Assembly (NCBI GenBank): GCA_010645155.1
Contig: CM021314.1
Coordinates: 1,574,940-1,638,939 of the forward strand
DNA: 64,000 nt
Reading direction: 5' to 3'
From: Tigriopus japonicus
Taxonomy: Eukaryota > Arthropoda > Copepoda > Harpacticoida > Harpacticidae
Of the stretch, positions 57,501-64,000 are shown piece by piece. Made by a program: the position numbers and the translations under genes. The notes beneath the pieces were generated by a model. The model saw only the letters and a program-made list of their open reading frames with translations. It was not told the DNA's origin and ran no database searches. How positions within the stretch are numbered: the stretch's first letter is position 1; every line of letters starts with the position of its first letter.

Positions 57501-59778
57501 GACAAACAAACAAACACCTTAGAATGAAAAGCCCGATCATGATTATGTATAACCCCTTTGAAACTTTCAAGTCTCAAGAGTTCATGTAAGCATATCACAG
57601 AGCAAAACATGTGGAAAATGTATCAACAGAACTAAGATTTTTGTTCATCATTCTTTTCCTTTGAGTGATTTTCAGTTTCTTTTGGCAAGCCTTGTAAGAC
57701 ATATTCTTTTTGTTTTAACCAACTCTTTGATAATGTGTTTCATTAAATTGAATGGTAGGGGCAAAAATTGTAAGTTGAACCTTGCTTGGAAGGCAAGGAT
57801 GGCCATTAAACTAAGTGTTCAAAACATTTCTTGAGAAAGGTTGTTAAGAGAATTGGCTCTGGGTAAAGCAGATCTTCCTATGGTTCTGGTTTTGATTCTT
57901 CTTTACCTCAACATTGAATAAGTTTCACAACACTAAATGCTTTGCAAACTTTTTTCTGCTTGTATTTTTTGGGGGAATCATGTCTTTCAAACTAGGCAAA
58001 TTATGACCCCAACTTAGGAATAGAAACTCTAATTCATCTGCAGGTTTTTGGTTAATCTACTCAATACATTAGGTGAATTTTAGAATTCTATTCTTTAAAT
58101 ACTTTTCCAAGCTTGTCTCTCAGTCTCTCAATACCTTATTCTAACTGTCCATTCTCCCCTGACACAGTGTAGTTACATGCTTCTTGTTTTATAACAACAA
58201 GAGATTAAGGGCAATGAGCTCTGTTCGTTCTTTGCACGTACTTCACCCAACAGGCACACATTTACACACATGATCAAAAGGTTCAGCCCAAGTGTTGCGT
58301 TATATGACGTAAGCAGAATTCGATGATGACTCTCTCAACGGCAGAGTTTTCTCCATGCAACCTGTCCAAGACCTTGAACAACGTCCCCCTAAAAGCAACA
58401 AAGCTGTAGGCTGAAAAACTTAGCCTTGGATTAAATGTTAGAGAGAGGCAGAGGCCTGTCGCTGAATTTTAACTAGGTGAAATAGGCCCACAGCGCAAAC
58501 AACTCAAGGCCATTTCGAGAAAGAAAAAAACAACTACAGTCTCTGCCCCAAATTGCAAGATTTGTTTTCCAAGTCATTCCAAAATTCCAAGAATCGAAAT
58601 GTTACAAAGCAGCTTGCAAAAAACGTCAAAGTATAGCTGTAAAGGTGTATTCACTCATAACGAAGTGCAGTATTTTAACGTTGACACATAACTACAGAAC
58701 ATGATGTCATAATACATTTATTGTATGGTAAGTACATTGCTGTGTTGTGTATCAAAAATATTTTTCTTTTAACAAAGGGCAGTAGGATGTCAAGGCCAAA
58801 TGTTCCCTTCACATTCATTCAGCTCCTTGCTCTCTTTTTAGTTCAATGTCTACCAGACTCAGAAATAAAGCTTGTCTGTTATAGTGATCGAGACTCTCAC
58901 CAACGTCCTTCCAGACAACCCTCCTCCATTCAAACGCAACTGCCAGACTAGCAGATGTGGGTGAATTGGGAGTAACTACCAGGAAAGTGTGGCATTGAAA
59001 GAAGGCCAAGGTCAAAACAAAAGCCACTCTCGGTTCTGGGTAAGACCGATGACAAAGAGTTACTTTTCACCACCACCCCAAGGATAAAGTAGAGAAGCTG
59101 GAGTGGTTTCCAGGTCATACTGAAGGGAAGGTCACGGGCAATCTACTTGTACTGTGATGATGGTTGGTGGAACACACTGCAATAAACATCAAAAGTACAA
59201 TTTGATGTTGTTATTTGAAAAGTTTCAATTTCCTAAGGTCAGGCGGGGAAAAAGAAAGGGAAAGTTGTTATATCGACATTTGGACGAGTCCACTTTGAGG
59301 GTGAGACGGGGGAAGAAGGTACAACGGCGGAAGATTTCGTTGGGCCAGAGTACATCTGTCAGCGGAGCGACTTTTCGCGTACTCCGTGTATCAGAGTACC
59401 TCGAATACGTACCCTATGTGTACTCGGGGTACTGTCGTACTCTACTCTACTGACAGCGACATATTTTTGTACAATGGGCAGCTGTTTGCCCGAAAGAGAA
59501 GAATTTGGAATCGATGATTTCGGTCACATTACACCTGCAAGCATTTGCTTGTCAACGGGAAGCACATGTTTCCTCTTAGGGGGAATTCCTTCTGTCCCTG
59601 GGCTTTCCGGTATTCCCGTTCCCACATCTGTTCCGCAAGCTTTTCCTTTGGCGGACATCTGTTTGTTCGATATACAAGCACACATTTCTCCCGATTTTCC
59701 TATCAGAGCATTCCATTTGTGGAACACCGACACGTGTGTGTGTGTTTGTGCCCATCTAAAGGTCCAAAGCGGTGAAAT
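51521..59778. other. 8-kb region without a recognised gene
   Basis: 52.1-56.7 kb is less AT-rich than its surroundings and has many ORFs of 60-160 codons on both strands, none with a recognisable domain. GCGTCA motifs recur. A possible two-exon minus-strand model at 54162-54842 is in the findings. 56.9-59.1 kb is AT-rich and contains a MITE (57368-57534). The last kilobase is upstream of the CCDC112-like gene. Confidence 0.4.
57368..57534. mobile_element. MITE-like inverted repeat, 167 bp
   Basis: Arms of about 55 bp starting GGGCTTTTCATTC(C/T)AAGG and carrying GTTTGTTTGTCT and GAGGCAGAG blocks, inverted at the other end. The central loop is about 50 bp. A target duplication is not evident. 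Confidence 0.75.
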
Positions 59779-60837
59779 ATGGCTAAAATCTGCCTGAAAT
59801 CACCCAAGGGCCACCATTCGATCCTGGAGGAGTGGTTGTGCCAGAATGAGTCCACACGTGAAGCGCAGTTGCAGAACAACGCACAACACGTGCGAAAAAT
59901 GTGCCAGATCCAAGAGTCCCTCAGAGAGTTGGAACGTGGTCCATGTAAAAACGTTGTGAAGAATCTGGCAAAACTTTGGAGGCACGAATTGCTAAAATTG
60001 GACCGTGAAGAAGCAAGGATCCTCAGTCAGATCAGCAAGATGTGTCAGCAATTGGCAAAGTCCATTTGTATGACAGGTGGGCCTCAGTCGTTGTCATTGC
60101 GGACGAAACCGGGTGGGATTACTCCTGTGGTGGTCCGTTCCGATGAAATCATGCCACCCTCGTCCAAAAGTTCAGGTTTGTTGAGGAAATGGGAGTCCTT
60201 AAGCCAGGCACATTTGACAACTGACTTCGAGACCTCAGCGAAACGAAGCCCACCCACGGTCTCATCACAATGTGGGGAGCGAGGAAATAATCACCCAAGC
60301 TCTAAAATGGCCCTTCCATCATCAGGTTGCCGTTCCCGAAGTAGTGATATGAGAGGTGGTGTGAGAAGACACAAGAAGTCTTGGGGGTGGTCTGAGGATG
60401 ATGGCCGGATCTTCTTGCAGGAGGTCAACCTGGCCCTCCATGCAAAACGAGCCACCAGACCTACTGGGTGGCGAAGCAAATTGATTCAGTCAATATGGAT
60501 GAAGTCAACTATAGCTAATCGAGACGAGATTGAGCAACGTTTAAATGAGTATATTGAGCAGGGTCAACACCGGAGGAGAATCAAAGAGGTGGTCACCGCT
60601 TGGAGGGAGGCCCAAAAGGAATCCCACAAGAGCTCTTCAGCTATCAATGAAGTACAAGACAACCAAAAACAACCTCCAGAGCAGCAAGTTACCACCAAAC
60701 TCGGATCCACAGACAAAGCCAAACTGCAAGAGTGGCAAGAGTTAAAGCAATACAAAGCCAAATTGAAAGAAACAGACTCTATCATTGCGCGAGTAAAACG
60801 ACAAATAAAATGTGCCCATCAATCATCAAAGCCCTAA
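59779..60837 (+). CDS. CCDC112/CCDC148-like coiled-coil protein (352 aa, one exon)
   Basis: ATG 59779 to TAA 60835-60837, intronless. Residues 1-100 are helical and Cys-containing, with REL(E)RGP and LDREEARILSQISKM coiled-coil text. Residues 110-200 are Ser/Pro-rich. Around residue 205 comes SWGWSEDDGRIFLQEV, then an Ile/Glu helix (DEIEQRLNEYI) and VVTAWREAQKE. The order W-x-x-[DE]-D-x-x-x-FL, then EE(I/V)E-x-x-x-x-(W/Y), then a run to W(K/R)-x-x-K is how CCDC112 and CCDC148 proteins look; this is pattern recall, so moderate. CCDC112 is a centriolar-satellite protein. The C-terminus is a Lys/Gln coiled coil. Confidence 0.75.
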   Translation: MAKICLKSPKGHHSILEEWLCQNESTREAQLQNNAQHVRKMCQIQESLRELERGPCKNVVKNLAKLWRHELLKLDREEARILSQISKMCQQLAKSICMTGGPQSLSLRTKPGGITPVVVRSDEIMPPSSKSSGLLRKWESLSQAHLTTDFETSAKRSPPTVSSQCGERGNNHPSSKMALPSSGCRSRSSDMRGGVRRHKKSWGWSEDDGRIFLQEVNLALHAKRATRPTGWRSKLIQSIWMKSTIANRDEIEQRLNEYIEQGQHRRRIKEVVTAWREAQKESHKSSSAINEVQDNQKQPPEQQVTTKLGSTDKAKLQEWQELKQYKAKLKETDSIIARVKRQIKCAHQSSKP

Positions 60838-61893
60838 AATATATATATTTTTTTGTGTCACTCTTGTCCAACTCTTCAGTCCGTCATTCATTCATTCAAT
60901 CCTCCTCCCCCCTCCTCACCAATCTACACGGACGAGTCCAACTAGAATACACTGGAGGAAAAAGAGGGGAGGAAGGTTGAGAACACCGCGGTGGAAAACG
61001 TGTTGGACGAGTCCATTGCTCTCCCTTTTCGCCTGAAGGGGATTTCCCTACCTCGGGAGTTCAGCGCTCGTTGACCCCAAGATTCCTGATCAGATAAGAG
61101 CGATTAACTCTGCGGGGTGCCTCACCAACCTGGGCTACAAGGGTGTGAAAGGGGCGGGGTAACTCCACAGGGGGTTGACGGATGATTTCCGGCCACTGCT
61201 CGCCTGAGGGCAATTCTGACGAGCCGATATTCTTCAGTTTGTAGGAGGGGAAGGGTAAGTTCTTGAGTTCGACAAACTAATGTGGGGAGAGACGGACCCT
61301 ACTCAAAATGCGAGGGTTTGGTGTACCAGGGAGAGCCATGAGAGGAGACTGCTGAACTGACCATGGAAAAAGCCGCAAAGAAACAGTTCGCAATCTCGTT
61401 ATGGCATATCTGCTCCAAGCATGTTTGTGGCGGTTGGTCAATGCGTTGTGAACTTCCGCAGAACCTCTGCAAGTTCCCCGCAATTCCCATATGAATTACC
61501 TTCATGCGGTGTTGGTGTGCCTGGTTAGGACAGAAACTTAGTCATCATTGGCGTATACGGTCTAGATTGCAGGGAAGTCCCCTTCGCGCACTGCCTCAGA
61601 TCAAATCCTGCATTAGGTTACCGCAAAAGCATGCACACCTCATATGCTGTCCTTCGGTTTCCCTCAATATCTTTTCACGCTTTGGCCATTCCATGTCCAC
61701 ATACCATGTCCACCCGCAATGCAGTAGCCTGCAAGAGACTCATGCACGTTTTCGGTCATTTGATTTGACTCTTCCATCCAATAAGACAATAATGGAGGGG
61801 TTTTAGAGTGTGAGGGAGAGCCGAAAGGTGTCTCCCAAGGGAAGGAAGCTAAGATTTTCTTTTAAATAGACATGTGGGAATTATGTTATAGTG

Positions 61894-62094
61894 CAGGGGT
61901 GTGCAAACTTATTTAGCAGTGGGCCAAATTGGCCGGACCGTTGGCTCTCGCGGGCCACACAATCCAAAACAGCAAATAATTTCTAGTATAAAATTCATGA
62001 AAAAAAATCAAAAATCATGCTGCGGGCCAGTCTATTGCAAATGACAGATCCTCTCGCGGGCCACGCGAAATCAGCTCGGGTTTGCGCACCCCTG
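61894..62094. mobile_element. hAT-like MITE, 201 bp, perfect 8-bp TSD
   Basis: Ends CAGGGGTGTGCAAAC and the complement of GTTTGCGCACCCCTG, flanked by TTATAGTG at 61886-61893 and 62095-62102. GCGGGCCA(C/G) blocks repeat inside. It has no coding capacity. Its near-perfect ends and TSD suggest a recent insertion. Confidence 0.92.
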
Positions 62095-62637
62095 TTATAG
62101 TGTATGAAGGTCGGATATATGTAACTGGATTATAACTAGACGTTCACTGTTTATTTAATAGGACATAGCTTTTTTTCAACCAAAAAACGAGTGTTTTTAA
62201 GGAATTTCTGAAATCGTCTTTGTATCTGGATAATGTTCAAACGTCATAAATAATTTGGACGTTAATTGGAATGTCTATGTAACGTTCGTCTAGTAAACAA
62301 GGCAGTTTTGCAAGATTTAGTTTTATAGTTCAAAAATATACACTATTAATTTCACATCAGTTAACCCCGTTCCCGACAACCATTGAACTATCTAAACAAA
62401 AAAATATTGAAATTCTCACGAAGGAAAGTCTAGTGTCTCCACCCACATCCCCCAAAGTCTCTCCTTTTCTGACTAGAAGCTCTTCCTCTTTGATTGGTAA
62501 ACCATCCCCCTTCAAAGTTAGGCCCAACCTCTCGAGCGTGTTCTTCCCCTTCCATTTATTTCTCCATGACCAGCACACACGAGTGCGAGCGAAAAGGAGG
62601 GTTTTAACGAAGGAATCACTTGTTTTAACGTAGATCA

Positions 62638-62643
62638 TTTATT
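62638..62643 (-). promoter_or_regulatory. Poly(A) signal of the secreted-protein gene
   Basis: AATAAA on the minus strand, 51 nt past the stop at 62694-62696. Confidence 0.65.
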
Positions 62644-62693
62644 CAATTCTTTGGCATTTTCTTGTTGTGGAAGGAGTTCCTTTGATATGTTAC

Positions 62694-63197
62694 TCAAACA
62701 TCATTGACGTATTCGGGGGATCGGAGAACATTCATTAGATCATCACGGTTGAAAACACAACGAGCATAGATTCGGTGGCATCGAGCCTCTCCAGTTTTAC
62801 GGCCCACCAAAGCGGCCACGTCGAATTCAACCGAGTCCTTGGACACATCCAATTCATTTCCCACGCCAAAAAGGCCCTTGACCACCTTTTCGTCGGAATC
62901 CAAAGAGTCTGAAGAATCCGCGTTCAACAGACAAATCAATTTCTTGGCGCAATCATCGGCATCGTCAATGCTTGCGGCCAAGAAAGAGGCCTCAACTGGA
63001 ACAGCCCGTCGTCCACGATGAGTCCCCCTTCGGTTACTATTGGCAATTTTGGCTCCGATACCAATTCCGATGAGACCAGCGGCAACTTTGACGCCAATAA
63101 TACCGGCAGGAATGGAGACGATCCCGGCATCAAGGATGCCTTCCACTACGAACGAGGTGGAGGCCAAAAGGCACAAAGGCAGAAGGATCTTGTTCAT
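62694..63197 (-). CDS. Secreted, Gly/Ile-rich then Cys-containing protein (167 aa)
   Basis: ATG 63195-63197, stop TGA 62694-62696, one exon. Residues 1-20 are a clear signal peptide (MNKILLPLCLLASTSFVVEG). Residues 25-52 are Gly/Ile/Val/Ala-rich and hydrophobic, followed by NRRGTHRGRR, a basic site that could be cut by a furin-type protease. The mature C-terminal part has four Cys in two pairs: DCAKKLIC (about residues 82-89) and CHRIYARC (about 140-147), ending in a charged helix. This layout occurs in secreted arthropod proteins of unknown function. I cannot name the family. Short 5' leader, TATA box, Inr and near poly(A) site make it a well-supported compact gene. Confidence 0.85.
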   Translation of the reverse strand: MNKILLPLCLLASTSFVVEGILDAGIVSIPAGIIGVKVAAGLIGIGIGAKIANSNRRGTHRGRRAVPVEASFLAASIDDADDCAKKLICLLNADSSDSLDSDEKVVKGLFGVGNELDVSKDSVEFDVAALVGRKTGEARCHRIYARCVFNRDDLMNVLRSPEYVNDV

Positions 63198-63250
63198 TTT
63201 GGTGATGTGAGTGAGGTTATTGGAAGTGGACGTCAGATCGTTGTTGGAAG

Positions 63251-63288
63251 ACTGAGTTGTCTCGTTTAAGTATTCAAGAGTATTTATA
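63251..63288 (-). promoter_or_regulatory. TATA box plus TCAGT initiator of the secreted-protein gene
   Basis: TATAAATA (complement of 63281-63288) lies about 30-35 nt upstream of TCAGT (complement of 63251-63255), the arthropod initiator. Transcription would start near 63253, giving a leader of about 55 nt. Confidence 0.7.
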
Positions 63289-64000
63289 CTTGAATTTGGA
63301 GAGCTTTGAATTACGCAACCTTGGCAAAACCACTACGGCTCTCTCTGTGTTGGTGTTCAAAGGAACTTTCAACCAACCACATTAGTATTGTTTCTCATGC
63401 AGCGATGTTGAGTCATCCGAGATTATCAACAATTGCTTGCATAATTAGTTCACTCTATTTTCTAAGATATAAGTTAGGAATGAAAAATATGATTGAACAC
63501 AACTAAAAAGAAATTTTGTAATGGTGTTGATTTGGCAAAAGTTTTCGAAAATCTGTTTAATGTCTACTTCCCATAAAAGATGTTATAATGTAGAATACAG
63601 AGGCATTTGAGCCGAAGCTAGTCATAAGTCCATAAATGTCATTTCGAATGAATGTATATTTTTTGTCAAAACAACAGGCTCATTCCTTAAACTGAAAATG
63701 AAATGGTAAGATACCTTCTAGAATATGTCTTAAATGTAAACGATAATAACAACCCCAAAGGAGATATCCAATGACGATGTAATTTGAGGGATCTGGAATG
63801 CCAATATCATCAGCAAGGCCCGGATTTGAACTTGATTTTTTTGAATGGCTCATGTAAAAGGTTGCTTCGAGTGAGCGTTTTAAATCATTTCGCTACCGGT
63901 AAGCCAGTAAAACGGCCGTTGACTTTGCGGAGTTGCTCAGCCCATTTTAGTGAATCCAAGGTTTTTTCTCCATCTATGCGTCCATTTAATTATTCTAGGT
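63289..64000. other. Upstream region; no gene seen
   Basis: AT-rich, with no ORF or repeat that I can support. Confidence 0.5.

Larger units (their letters stand above)
60838..62693. other. Spacer with a hAT-like MITE
   Basis: No supported gene. The MITE at 61894-62094 is the only clear feature. The poly(A) signal of the secreted-protein gene is at 62638-62643. Confidence 0.5.

Overview
This is 64 kb of animal nuclear DNA. Several genes have GT-AG introns, AATAAA polyadenylation signals and arthropod-style promoter elements, and the spacers are AT-rich and full of DNA transposons. Protein content (SERINC, mitoferrin, an RNF34/rififylin-type E3 ligase, BOD1L) and the secreted small proteins suggest an arthropod. 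A crustacean such as a copepod is my guess, not something the sequence proves. A 20-N assembly gap lies at 29224-29243.

Layout. 0.6-10.7 kb (-): one intronless 3,343-codon ORF for a giant low-complexity coiled-coil or single-alpha-helix protein. 11.2-11.8 kb (+): a candidate two-exon small gene whose two coding segments lie in different frames. 12.3-13.0 kb (-): a one-pass membrane protein. 14.8-19.1 kb (-): a six-exon RNF34-like E3 ubiquitin ligase. 22.5-27.8 kb (-): an eight-exon BOD1L (Shg1-domain) gene. 29.1-33.1 kb: a foldback element around an assembly gap and a nest of transposons. 33.9-35.5 kb (+): three-exon mitoferrin. 36.1-37.2 kb (-): a zinc-finger-like protein. 38.1-39.5 kb (-): an intronless SERINC. 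42.3-44.4 kb: a 2-kb hAT-like element carrying six tandem tRNA-Leu-like units and a tRNA-derived SINE. 45.6-47.3 kb: a nearly intact Tc1 transposon. 51.0-51.5 kb (-): a C19orf12-like small membrane protein. 59.8-60.8 kb (+): a CCDC112/148-like protein. 62.7-63.2 kb (-): a secreted protein with a TATA/Inr promoter.

The host genes do not form an obvious pathway; they are ordinary housekeeping or lineage-specific loci. The most unusual content is the mobile-element landscape. At least five hAT-like non-autonomous elements have recognisable 8-bp target duplications (four of them perfect), and two of these are about 2 kb long with subterminal tandem arrays. There is also a Mutator-like foldback with a 10-bp duplication, a foldback whose arms carry CTCF-like motifs, and a tandem array of tRNA-Leu-like Pol III units. 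No hAT transposase is encoded in the window, so these elements must be mobilised in trans or be dead. At gene level, two points deserve transcript evidence: the frame conflict in the 11.2-kb gene, and a 177-nt BOD1L intron whose retention would give a short BOD1-sized isoform.
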